Under the pieces are notes generated by a model that saw nothing but the letters and a program-made list of their open reading frames with translations, ran no database searches and was not told the DNA's origin. A DNA stretch of 12,002 nucleotides from Arenicellales bacterium (GTDB lineage: Bacteria; Pseudomonadota; Gammaproteobacteria; Arenicellales; UBA868). How positions within the stretch are numbered: the first letter of the stretch is position 1; the number at the start of each line of letters is the position of its first letter. The stretch is from the NCBI GenBank assembly GCA_028825345.1, contig JAPKAJ010000054.1:1-12002 (forward strand), given 5' to 3'. A program made the translations under genes and the position numbers. Positions 1 through 6,707 of this stretch are shown in pieces.

Positions 1-2
1 CA

Positions 3-650
3 ACAGAAGGACATCTCGCTGTTCGCCCCGCCAATCGATACACCTTGGTGATCGTTGCCGCCCCGGTCGGCCAGTACTTCGCCCAGTATGGTCGACCGTT
101 GAGAGTAAAGGCGGAAGATCGGTATACACGAGCAGCCTCGGGCGGAACCGGCGCCGCGAAGACTGCCGGAAATTATGGCGCGACCCTAAAACCAATGTTT
201 GAAGCGGCTTCAGAAGGTTTCGACCAGATACTCTGGTTAGACGGCGATGAGCACGCGTATGCAGAGGAAGCAGGGCAGATGAATATATTCTTCCGCATTG
301 GCGACGAGGTGATCACTCCCGAGCTTTCAGGAACGATTCTCCCTGGGGTCACTCGCGACAGCGTGCTATCGTTGTTGAAACAATGGGGGATAAAAGCCAC
401 TACCCGGCGAATTTCTATGGCGGAACTTCGTAAAGCTGCCGAGTCGGAAAATTTGCTCGAGATATTCGGAGCGGGCACGGCAGCGGTGGTTGTACCCGTG
501 GATTCGATCCAATATCAAGATTTTGATATCCGCGCCTGTCCGCCGTCGGCTAATAGCCTTTCCCAACGACTTTTTCAGTCACTGCTTGCGATCCAACACG
601 GCCAAGTTGATGACACGAATAATTGGATTCAGTTTGTCGATACTGAGTAA
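3..650 (+). CDS. ilvE: Branched-chain-amino-acid aminotransferase, type II (C-terminal part)
   Basis: This is a PLP-dependent fold-type IV enzyme that exchanges the amino group between glutamate and the 2-keto acids of leucine, isoleucine and valine. The frame is open to the left edge, so the start lies outside the window; 215 residues are visible out of about 350-370 usual for the type II (BCAT1/BCAT2-like) class. The visible part holds the GGTGAAKTAGNYG motif, whose lysine (visible residue 53, codon 159-161) is the expected PLP Schiff-base residue. It also has LPGVTRDSVL and the FGAGTAAVV loop that binds the cofactor phosphate, all in the order seen in human BCAT. The C-terminus (IQHGQVDD...NWIQFV) matches the family end, so the 3' end is intact. 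The TTG at 45 is an internal leucine, not a start. The next gene overlaps its last 41 bases. Family assignment is firm; substrate preference is inferred. Confidence 0.93.
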   Translation, partial: TEGHLAVRPANRYTLVIVAAPVGQYFAQYGRPLRVKAEDRYTRAASGGTGAAKTAGNYGATLKPMFEAASEGFDQILWLDGDEHAYAEEAGQMNIFFRIGDEVITPELSGTILPGVTRDSVLSLLKQWGIKATTRRISMAELRKAAESENLLEIFGAGTAAVVVPVDSIQYQDFDIRACPPSANSLSQRLFQSLLAIQHGQVDDTNNWIQFVDTE

Positions 651-1050
651 AAATCTGAATTCTTTGGATTCTTGCGGCTTTTTTGATCGCCATGGGACTT
701 GGGTAATCATTTTGATCTTCTGCGCGCCATTCACAGTTCTTGCCGATTCTCAAATCGAACGCGGTTTTGAACTCGCTCGGCAGTATTGTTCTCGCTGCCA
801 CGTCATCGGGGATTACAATCGCATGGGCGGGATTGGAAACAGCCCATCTTTTACCTGGATGGTGAAGAGCGCCGATTGGCGTGAACGCTTTCAGACTTTT
901 TACGCCCGCCGTCCGCACCCGGTTTTTGTGCGAGTACCCGGCTATGCACGGTGGTCCAATGTTGAGCCCTACTATCCGCCTTTTGAAATTCTTCTTAGTG
1001 AAATTGATCTTATCACTGAATACGCTGGCAGCCTTCAGACAGCGAACTGA
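610..1050 (+). CDS. Exported monohaem c-type cytochrome, small
   Basis: This predicted 146-residue protein has one haem c attachment motif, CSRCH (C60, C63, H64). A hydrophobic stretch at residues 31-45 ends in VLAD and looks like a signal peptide cleaved before D46, which leaves a mature periplasmic protein of about 100 residues. The C-terminal part ends in PPYYPPFEI-like sequence followed by a terminal helix (LSEIDLITEYAGSL), as in short class I-like cytochromes. I see no methionine in the usual sixth-ligand position near the C-terminus; M72 and M84 lie close to the haem site, and H103 is another candidate. The start is uncertain. The ATG at 610 overlaps ilvE by 41 bases, has no good ribosome binding site and gives a long n-region; a TTG at 664 would remove the overlap. 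No partner oxidase or dehydrogenase gene is nearby, so its electron-transfer role is inferred from the haem motif only. Confidence 0.75.
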   Translation: MTRIIGFSLSILSKNLNSLDSCGFFDRHGTWVIILIFCAPFTVLADSQIERGFELARQYCSRCHVIGDYNRMGGIGNSPSFTWMVKSADWRERFQTFYARRPHPVFVRVPGYARWSNVEPYYPPFEILLSEIDLITEYAGSLQTAN

Positions 1051-1069
1051 AAGCGCCTTTTTACGCTTT
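1050..1069 (+). terminator. Weak stem-loop after the cytochrome gene
   Basis: AAAGCG (1050-1055) and CGCTTT (1064-1069) form a 6-bp stem with an 8-base loop directly after the cytochrome stop codon. The stem is short, and most of the T residues lie in the stem and loop rather than after it. A second weak element, GGG-N6-CCC followed by TTTTT, sits at 1083-1100. Either could end transcription from ilvE and the cytochrome gene, but neither is a textbook terminator. Confidence 0.22.
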
Positions 1070-1145
1070 TGTGCAACCGCTCGGGTGGATTCCCCTTTTT
1101 GACTCATGCGCCAACTAATTTTTCGCTGTAGATTCTCTGGCCCGT

Positions 1146-1151
1146 TATATT
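1146..1151 (+). promoter_or_regulatory. Possible -10 element before the CorB-like gene
   Basis: TATATT at 1146-1151 could be a sigma-70 -10 box about 45 bases before the start codon. The best -35 at an 18-base spacing is TTCGCT (1122-1127), a poor match to TTGACA. The call rests on the -10 alone. Confidence 0.2.
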
Positions 1152-1195
1152 CAGGTGATCACTTTTGTATGAGAGGGATCATTTGACCACAAGCC

Positions 1196-2422
1196 ATGGG
1201 TGAGGGCCTGCTATTGCTGCTGTTGCTTTTTCTTTCGGCTTTTTTTTCCGGATCGGAAACGGCATTGGTCAGTTTATCTATTGGTCGTGCGGATGCCCTT
1301 GCCCGCGACAGACGGCGCGGCTCGCGAGCCTTGTGCGTACTAAAGGCGCAGCCCCAGCGCATGTTGGTTGCGATCCTTATTGGTAACAATGTTGTGAATA
1401 TCAGCGCATCTGCGCTCGCGACGGTGATTGCCACACGCGAGTTTGGCGACGCAGGTCCTGGCGTAGCAGTGGGAGTGCTGACGATTATTATTCTTGTTTT
1501 TGGGGAGATCACGCCAAAAAGTTTGGCTACCCGCTACTCGGAACGAATTTCTCTTGCAGTCGCGCCAGCGATCCTCGGTTTTGCCTACCTAAGCGCTCCG
1601 ATTGGAATCATGGTTGAACGCATTGGTCTCGCAATGAGCGGTGGTGCCTCAGGAACGAGTGAGGAACCCGTGGTGACCGAGTCCGAGCTCATCAGCATGG
1701 CGGGGTATGGGAAAGAGGAGGGCACGATCGAGGAGGGTGAGAAACAGCTTATCGAGCGAGCATTCGCCTTTAGCGATCTTTCAGTGTCGGATGTGATGAC
1801 ACCACGGCACAAAGTCTTTCGCCTTCCCGCTCAAATGGCTCTAGCCGATGCGGTAGGTCAGCTTATGGCCTCGCCGTTTAGCCGTATTCCTTTGCATGAC
1901 GATGATCCTGACGAAATTATCGGCATGCTTCACCTTCGCGACGTACTTAGACCATTGGCTTCTGGTGATAGGCAAGTCTGCCTGGCTGATCTCGCCCGTC
2001 CGCCTTATTTCGTTCCGGACCGACAGTCCCTGACCGATAGCATCTCCGCGCTGCGCCAAGAGCGTCACCATCTCGCAGTTGTCGTGGATGAACACGGCCT
2101 TATGGAGGGGGTTGTTAGCCTCGAAGACTTGCTGGAGGAATTGGTTGGCGAGATTTATGACGAGAGCGATATCGCGCCGCTCGATCTGGTCCCGCACGGC
2201 CCCGACAGCGTGACCGTCGAGGGTACGTCAGAGTTACGTGTGCTGACGGAATATTTCGGCACGCCACTGTCCGGAAAACCGACAGATTCGGTGAGCCTAT
2301 GGATTTTGGAGAAAGTGCAGCGAATACCGAAAAGCGGAGAAACCTTTGGGGTCGACGGACTAACGGTCACGGTCAAGCGTGCGACGCAAAGACGCATTCT
2401 TGAGCTAGACGTTTCCCGCTAA
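1196..2422 (+). CDS. CorB/YfjD-like CNNM (DUF21)-CBS-CorC_HlyC membrane protein
   Basis: This predicted 408-residue inner-membrane protein belongs to the CNNM/CorB family, linked in bacteria to magnesium (and cobalt) resistance or efflux. The DUF21 transmembrane domain covers about residues 1-160 and has the family motifs FFSGSETAL (16-24), GNN (63-65) and GEITPK (103-108), with about four hydrophobic segments. A CBS pair follows at about 190-320, opening with DVMTPR and closing with DEHGLMEGVVSLEDLLEE. The C-terminal CorC_HlyC domain is at about 330-405 (VEGTSELRVL...GLTVTVKRA). The GNNxVNI and GDAG sequences resemble E. coli YfjD (CorB) more than YtfL. The protein starts almost directly with a leucine-rich first membrane helix. 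The ATG at 1196 is the only workable start, because the in-frame ATG at 1169 runs into TGA at 1184-1186. Binding of Mg-ATP by the CBS pair is known for the family; transport of a specific ion here is inferred. Confidence 0.9.
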   Translation: MGEGLLLLLLLFLSAFFSGSETALVSLSIGRADALARDRRRGSRALCVLKAQPQRMLVAILIGNNVVNISASALATVIATREFGDAGPGVAVGVLTIIILVFGEITPKSLATRYSERISLAVAPAILGFAYLSAPIGIMVERIGLAMSGGASGTSEEPVVTESELISMAGYGKEEGTIEEGEKQLIERAFAFSDLSVSDVMTPRHKVFRLPAQMALADAVGQLMASPFSRIPLHDDDPDEIIGMLHLRDVLRPLASGDRQVCLADLARPPYFVPDRQSLTDSISALRQERHHLAVVVDEHGLMEGVVSLEDLLEELVGEIYDESDIAPLDLVPHGPDSVTVEGTSELRVLTEYFGTPLSGKPTDSVSLWILEKVQRIPKSGETFGVDGLTVTVKRATQRRILELDVSR

Positions 2423-2500
2423 AGGCGAAGTTGTGCTTCGGTCCTGGCGGTGCATTCTTTAGAAAGTGATTACAATGATGAGGTCAATTCACCGGCTAGC

Positions 2501-3700
2501 TCACGGGTGCGCAGTTGAGGAAAACAGGATTTCCGCCCGGTGGATTGGAGTAGACGCAACAATGTCGATCGCAATTTGACTGGCAACTTCAGCGATCGCG
2601 TCCGTCTGGCCGGTTTGCGGCAGGGGTAGAACCAATTGCGCGTTGAGTTGATTGCCGACAAAATGGAGAATCAGGCCCGAATAGCCTTTATCACCATGTC
2701 GTTGTAAAGCAAGGCCATGACGATCTAATACGCTCACGACACTACGTTCGATTTCAGGCCGCTGTGGTAGTGTATCGATAACAGGTGGTACAGAATCATC
2801 TTCCGGATCAATATGCACGACTACATCAATCATTCGCTCAAAACGATCCTTTAAGGCTTTCATCACTTTGTCACCGATGTGATGCCCTTCGGAGACACTG
2901 ATAAATTGGGCAACGCGGATGTGGACATCTGCGTACACTTTGGAGCCCATGCGGCGAGTTCTTAGTTCGTGAGCATCAAGCACGCCCGCAACAGCCATAA
3001 TCGTTTGGCGGGCCTCTTCCTGGGTTGACGCGTCCACCGCAGTATCGATCAGCTCTTCGACAGATTCTTTGCCAATACGGAAGGCGACGTACAGGATCAT
3101 AGTTGCGACTCCAATTGCCGCGACCGAGTCGGCCCAAGGCAAGCCGAGCATGGCACCGATTATTCCGGCTATCACCACTAACGAAGAAAGGGCGTCGGTC
3201 CGACTGTGCCAGGCATTGGCACGCAGCAAAGAAGAGTTCAAACGCCTCGCGGAGCGCATGGTGTAGTGAAAAACACCTTCCTTCACAACTACAGACACAG
3301 CGGCAATGACAAGAGCTTCCCAACCCGGCTGGAGTAGCGCATCGGGGCCCGTCAGCCGGTTTACAGCATCCCAGGCAACGCCAGAGGCGACCAGTGCAAG
3401 TGAGGCTGCGAGTAGGGCGGTTGCAATCGTCTGGATGCGGCCGTGGCCATAGGGGTGTTCTCGGTCAGCTTGATGGCTGGCTTCCCGAGCCGCGACAATG
3501 ACAAGCAGATCGGTTAGAAGGTCTGAAAAAGAGTGAATACCGTCTGCAATCAGCGCCTGGGAGTGACCAAAATAACCCCCCGCGACCTTTGCCAAAGCCA
3601 GAATGCCATCTAAGGCGCTTCCAACCAGCGTAACCGATCGGATTTCCCTGTACTCGGCTGAGTCGCCCGTCGAGTTGCTGCGAGGGCTTGCCTTATTCAT
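2501..3700 (-). CDS. Cation diffusion facilitator (CDF) transporter with C-terminal extension
   Basis: This predicted 399-residue inner-membrane protein should export divalent metal ions (Zn, Fe or Mn class) in exchange for protons. The transmembrane domain spans about residues 20-200 with six hydrophobic segments. The transport-site residues are visible as HxxxD in TM2 (H56, D60) and HxxxD in TM5 (H165, D169). The HPYGHG motif at 82-87 is typical of the FieF/MMT1 branch. A cytoplasmic ferredoxin-like dimerisation domain follows at about 205-295 (VLDAHELRTRRMGSKVYADV; HIDPEDD). About 100 further residues (300-399) lie beyond the usual CDF end; their predicted alternation of helix and strand suggests a second small alpha/beta domain. 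Typical CDF proteins are near 300 residues. The ATG at 3698-3700 has no clear ribosome binding site. The gene is divergent from surE and convergent with the CorB-like gene. Metal specificity cannot be read from the sequence. Confidence 0.9.
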   Translation of the reverse strand: MNKASPRSNSTGDSAEYREIRSVTLVGSALDGILALAKVAGGYFGHSQALIADGIHSFSDLLTDLLVIVAAREASHQADREHPYGHGRIQTIATALLAASLALVASGVAWDAVNRLTGPDALLQPGWEALVIAAVSVVVKEGVFHYTMRSARRLNSSLLRANAWHSRTDALSSLVVIAGIIGAMLGLPWADSVAAIGVATMILYVAFRIGKESVEELIDTAVDASTQEEARQTIMAVAGVLDAHELRTRRMGSKVYADVHIRVAQFISVSEGHHIGDKVMKALKDRFERMIDVVVHIDPEDDSVPPVIDTLPQRPEIERSVVSVLDRHGLALQRHGDKGYSGLILHFVGNQLNAQLVLPLPQTGQTDAIAEVASQIAIDIVASTPIHRAEILFSSTAHP

Positions 3701-3743
3701 CTTGGAACCAATTTTTAAAGTCCCAAGCAGTCTATCAGGTTGG

Positions 3744-3762
3744 CCCTAGCGGTTCGCTGGGG
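3744..3762. repeat. Stem-loop or operator-like inverted repeat upstream of the CDF gene
   Basis: CCCTAGCG (3744-3751) faces CGCTGGGG (3755-3762) across a 3-base loop. This gives an 8-bp stem with one G-T wobble, about 44 bases upstream of the CDF start. There is no T-run on either side, so it is not an intrinsic terminator. It could be a binding site for a metal regulator or a 5' UTR hairpin; both are guesses. Confidence 0.35.
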
Positions 3763-3796
3763 TTAATCAATTACGTGCACTGTAAGGATTATGCAA

Positions 3797-3826
3797 TTGC
3801 AAGATCACTAGCCCGAATGATATAAA
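3797..3826 (+). promoter_or_regulatory. Candidate sigma-70 promoter for surE-pcm-yqaA-nlpD
   Basis: TTGCAA (3797-3802) and TATAAA (3821-3826) are separated by 18 bases. The -10 is preceded by TGA, which makes an extended -10 (TGATATAAA, 3818-3826). Transcription would begin near 3833 and leave a leader of about 55 bases before the surE ATG. A second -10-like GATAAT at 3833-3838 has no matching -35. This is the best promoter candidate in the window. Confidence 0.5.
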
Positions 3827-3887
3827 TTCTGGGATAATTAGGGTTGGAGAGCCGTGTGGTTTGGCTCGCCCTAGCAACGGACCATCT

Positions 3888-4634
3888 ATGCGAATCTTGA
3901 TCAGTAATGACGACGGCTACCTCGCCCCTGGGCTGCTAGCGCTGTACCAGTCGGTGAATTCAATAGCTGAAACATTCGTCGTCGCACCTGATCGGAACCG
4001 TAGCGGCGCCAGCAATTCTCTAACTCTGACGCGGCCGCTGAGGGTTCACCAGGCGCCAAACCATTTTTATTACCTGGATGGCACGCCAACCGACTGTGTC
4101 CACGTTGCCCTAACCGGATTGATGACCGATGAGCCGGATCTGGTGGTCGCCGGGATCAATCATGGCGCTAACCTGGGTGACGACGTGATTTATTCAGGAA
4201 CCGTTGCGGCGGCGATGGAAGGGCGCTTTTTGGGATTGCCGGCGATTGCCGTGTCGTTGGTCGGCTCCGACCCGACCAATTTCGATACGGCGGGGCAGGT
4301 CACGCTGCAACTTCTGGAGCGGCTTGCAAGGCACCCACTTCCAACTGACACTATCATCAACGTGAATGTACCGGATCGGCCAATAGAAGAGATCCGTGGG
4401 ATTCAGGCAACCAGACTGGGATACCGCCATAAGTCGGAACCAGTGATACGCGCCAAAGATCCTTATGGTTCGGAAATATATTGGGTCGGCCCTTCTGGTT
4501 CGGAACAGGATGCCGGGCCGGGAACTGATTTCTTTGCAGTTCGTGAGGGTTTCGTCTCGGTAACCCCACTTCATGTCGATCTGACCCGTCACGAGCATGT
4601 CAATCAGGTTCAGTCATGGTTACAGGCTCCGTGA
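3888..4634 (+). CDS. surE: 5'/3'-nucleotidase SurE
   Basis: This is a stationary-phase survival protein E: a metal-dependent phosphatase that removes phosphate from nucleoside 5'- and 3'-monophosphates, and from short polyphosphate in E. coli. The product is 248 residues, the normal family length. The N-terminus MRILISNDDGYLAPGL carries the metal-binding D8-D9 pair. S40 lies in APDRNRSGASNS and N92 in GINHGANLGDD, followed by YSGTV, so all the expected metal-site residues are present. The ATG at 3888 is chosen because the family begins exactly with this motif; an in-frame TTG at 3861 would only add nine unrelated residues. The ribosome binding site is weak (ACGGA, 3877-3881). The stop codon overlaps the pcm start by one base. 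It is the first gene of a four-gene block. Confidence 0.96.
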   Translation: MRILISNDDGYLAPGLLALYQSVNSIAETFVVAPDRNRSGASNSLTLTRPLRVHQAPNHFYYLDGTPTDCVHVALTGLMTDEPDLVVAGINHGANLGDDVIYSGTVAAAMEGRFLGLPAIAVSLVGSDPTNFDTAGQVTLQLLERLARHPLPTDTIINVNVPDRPIEEIRGIQATRLGYRHKSEPVIRAKDPYGSEIYWVGPSGSEQDAGPGTDFFAVREGFVSVTPLHVDLTRHEHVNQVQSWLQAP

Positions 4635-5308
4635 TGGTGAGTTACAAATCAGCAACGTTAACTGATGGCTTTACCTCCGAGCGTACCCGTAAAAGACTAG
4701 TCACGGGGCTACGAAACAAGGGCATCACTGACGAAAAGGTGCTTCTAGCGATGGGCAGCGTTCAGCGGGATCTTTTTATCGAGGATGCGCTTAAGAGTCG
4801 CGCCTACGAGGATACCGCCCTGCCGATCGGGTACCGGCAAACTATTTCCCAGCCCTTTATAGTGGCGCTTATGAGTCAGATATTGCGATCGAATCGCGAT
4901 AATTTGGGTCGAGTCTTGGAGGTTGGTACCGGGTCGGGTTATCAGGCGGCTGTGCTATCGGGATTTGCTGACCAAGTCTATACCATCGAACGTATTCAAC
5001 AGTTGTTGGATGCGGCAAAATTGCGCTTGGCGCCACTTGGAATTAACAACATTAGTTTTCGCCATGGAGATGGTGCTTCGGGCTGGACAATTAATGCGCC
5101 ATTTGACGGAATAATTCTCACGGCGGCGCCGGCCGTGGTGCCAACCATTCTCTTTGACCAACTGGCCGAAGGAGGTATATTGGTTGCGCCAGAAGGCGAG
5201 GAGCAACACCAGACCTTGGTGTACTGGAAAAAAACACACGGGTCCGTCCGACGATTTGAGTCGGTTTCTGTGGTTTTTGTTCCGATGGTGCCTGGAATTA
5301 TTTCGTGA
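4634..5308 (+). CDS. pcm: Protein-L-isoaspartate O-methyltransferase
   Basis: This enzyme uses S-adenosylmethionine to methylate isoaspartyl residues in damaged proteins, which starts their repair in the cytoplasm. The predicted product is 224 residues against 208 in E. coli; the extra residues are at the N-terminus before TSERTRKRL, where the family usually begins. Family signatures are RAYEDTALPIG, QTISQP with S72, and the SAM-binding loop LEVGTGSGYQA (95-105). The ATG at 4634 forms a TGATG junction with the surE stop (4632-4636), a classic sign of translational coupling. An in-frame ATG at 4616 is possible but would overlap surE by 19 bases. surE and pcm are neighbours in many gammaproteobacteria, and both act in stress or stationary-phase survival. 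Confidence 0.95.
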   Translation: MVSYKSATLTDGFTSERTRKRLVTGLRNKGITDEKVLLAMGSVQRDLFIEDALKSRAYEDTALPIGYRQTISQPFIVALMSQILRSNRDNLGRVLEVGTGSGYQAAVLSGFADQVYTIERIQQLLDAAKLRLAPLGINNISFRHGDGASGWTINAPFDGIILTAAPAVVPTILFDQLAEGGILVAPEGEEQHQTLVYWKKTHGSVRRFESVSVVFVPMVPGIIS

Positions 5309-5886
5309 AGATCTTTACACCTTTGTACAGCGCCGCGCTTCGGTGGGCAACTCATCGCCACGCCTCAAGATATCTAGCGGCTTTGTCTTTCGTTGAATCG
5401 TCTTTTTTCCCTATTCCGCCCGATGTCATGCTGGCGCCTATGGTTCTGGCTCGTCGCGATCGGGCGTGGTTTCTGGCTGGTTTGACAACAGTAGCGTCGG
5501 TTGCTGGCGGCTTATTCGGCTATCTCATTGGAAAATTTCTGTTCGGCACTGTGGCAGAGCCAATCATCGAGTTTTATGACGCCAGGTCAGCATTCGAGCG
5601 GGCACGTACATGGTTCGAGATCTACGGGGTATGGGTTGTGTTTGTTGCCGGCTTCACCCCGATCCCCTACAAGATTTTCACTATTAGTGCCGGCCTAATT
5701 GGCATGAGCCTGGTACCTTTTATGCTTGCATCATTGGTAGGGCGTGGAGCGCGGTTCTTTTTGGTCGCGGGTTTGATTCTTTTGGGAGGTGAGGCACTCG
5801 AAACTCAATTACGTCGCCATGTCGATGCCATCGGCTGGGTCACGGTAGTTGTATTGGTTTCGGGTCTTCTGTGGCTGAGTGGTTAA
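5305..5886 (+). CDS. yqaA: DedA-family membrane protein YqaA
   Basis: This predicted 193-residue inner-membrane protein belongs to the SNARE-associated/VTT (DedA) family, short YqaA branch. Two re-entrant-loop motifs are visible: FVESSFFPIPPD at 29-40, with E31 and D40, and GFTPIPYKIFTISAG from residue 116. Hydrophobic segments lie at about 55-80, 107-117, 125-150 and 172-192. DedA proteins support membrane homeostasis, and some members move undecaprenyl phosphate or other lipids; the role of YqaA itself is not settled. It starts with GTG at 5305, and the GTGA sequence overlaps the pcm stop by four bases. It lies between pcm and nlpD as in E. coli relatives, which supports the name. Confidence 0.93.
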   Translation: MKIFTPLYSAALRWATHRHASRYLAALSFVESSFFPIPPDVMLAPMVLARRDRAWFLAGLTTVASVAGGLFGYLIGKFLFGTVAEPIIEFYDARSAFERARTWFEIYGVWVVFVAGFTPIPYKIFTISAGLIGMSLVPFMLASLVGRGARFFLVAGLILLGGEALETQLRRHVDAIGWVTVVVLVSGLLWLSG

Positions 5887-6679
5887 CACCGATTTCCGTT
5901 TGATTAACGCCTTCGCCTTAATTTTAGGCCTGGCATGGATTGTAGCGGGGTGCACCGGTAGCCCGGTGGTTCCAGTCAGTGATCTAACCAATGCCCGAAC
6001 CCAGCATAGCGCACGTATCGTTCGAGCTGGAGACTCCCTTTACACTATCGCCTGGACGGCCGGCCTAGATTATCGTGATGTGGCTCGGTGGAACAAACTG
6101 CAAACCCCGTATACCCTTCAGGTAGGTCAAAAAATCTATCTTGGAGGGGAAATGTCTGGCACAGAAATTTCGACCTCCGAAGTGGTTAGTGGGTTACAAA
6201 CAAAAAGGCCCGTTTCGGCTAGCAACCCGCCCGCAGTGGTTCGAGCCACGTCGAGCGAACCCTCAGCCAGCCAGACCGTCCCGCCCGACAGCGGCAAGAC
6301 GCCAGACAGCGCAGAAGGCTGGGTGTGGCCTGCAGGCGGCGACCTGATCACCCGTTTTAATGATGCGGCGGGGGAGAATGGTATTGATATTGCAGGTGTT
6401 GATGGAAGTCCAATACGCGCGGCTGCCAACGGCAAGGTCGTTTATGCGGGAACGGGACTCAGGGGTTATGGTTTATTGCTAATCATCAAACACGATGAGA
6501 CCTTTCTTAGCGCGTATGCCCATAATCGCGCGGTGACCGTTAACGAGGGGGATCAGATCTCTAGCGGCCAGGTTATTGCGGAAATGGGTCAATCCGGCGC
6601 CAGTTCCGTTAAACTCCATTTTGAGATTCGCCGCAACGGGCAACCGATTGACCCGTTAACAATCTTGCCTCGCCGTTAG
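5879..6679 (+). CDS. nlpD: NlpD-like lipoprotein, LysM + degenerate LytM (M23) domain
   Basis: This envelope lipoprotein should activate the cell-division amidase AmiC at the septum. The 266-residue product has a type II signal sequence with lipobox VAGC (C25 lipidated), a LysM peptidoglycan-binding domain at 46-88, a Ser/Pro/Thr-rich linker at about 89-147, and an M23 domain at 148-263 with the NlpD-like ALRGYG-type region and YAHN. The zinc site is incomplete. The HxxxD histidine of active LytM enzymes is N167 in NGIDIAG, and the HLH motif near the end reads KLHFEI. As in E. coli NlpD, this points to an activator and not a hydrolase. The GTG at 5879 overlaps yqaA by eight bases and follows an in-frame TGA (5876-5878). 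TTG at 5900 is the only other plausible start and would shorten the signal peptide. rpoS does not follow. Confidence 0.93.
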   Translation: MVNTDFRLINAFALILGLAWIVAGCTGSPVVPVSDLTNARTQHSARIVRAGDSLYTIAWTAGLDYRDVARWNKLQTPYTLQVGQKIYLGGEMSGTEISTSEVVSGLQTKRPVSASNPPAVVRATSSEPSASQTVPPDSGKTPDSAEGWVWPAGGDLITRFNDAAGENGIDIAGVDGSPIRAAANGKVVYAGTGLRGYGLLLIIKHDETFLSAYAHNRAVTVNEGDQISSGQVIAEMGQSGASSVKLHFEIRRNGQPIDPLTILPRR

Positions 6680-6707
6680 AGGCAAAGGGTGCAACGCCCT
6701 ATAACGG
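6673..6707. repeat. Two-tier inverted repeat at the nlpD/Mth938 convergent junction
   Basis: The outer arms CCGTTA (6673-6678) and TAACGG (6702-6707) are perfectly complementary. They enclose a second hairpin, AGGGTG (6686-6691) with CGCCCT (6695-6700), which has one G-T wobble and a CAA loop. The structure covers both convergent stop codons. It could be a bidirectional terminator or RNA-stabilising element, but there is no U-run on either side, so the function is inferred from position only. Confidence 0.4.

Noticed and set aside
45..650. A complete 201-residue gene starting at TTG 45
   Set aside because: The frame stays open to the window edge, and the residues before 45 continue the aminotransferase family sequence, so this is the 3' part of a longer gene.
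550..1107. A 185-residue minus-strand frame across the cytochrome gene
   Set aside because: It is antisense to the CxxCH-encoding gene, shows no recognisable motif and has no ribosome binding site; it is a shadow of the + strand reading.
2426..2440. CGAAG-TTGTG-CTTCG hairpin between the CorB-like and CDF genes as a terminator
   Set aside because: The stem is only 5 bp and there is no T-run on either strand, so it is too weak to call.
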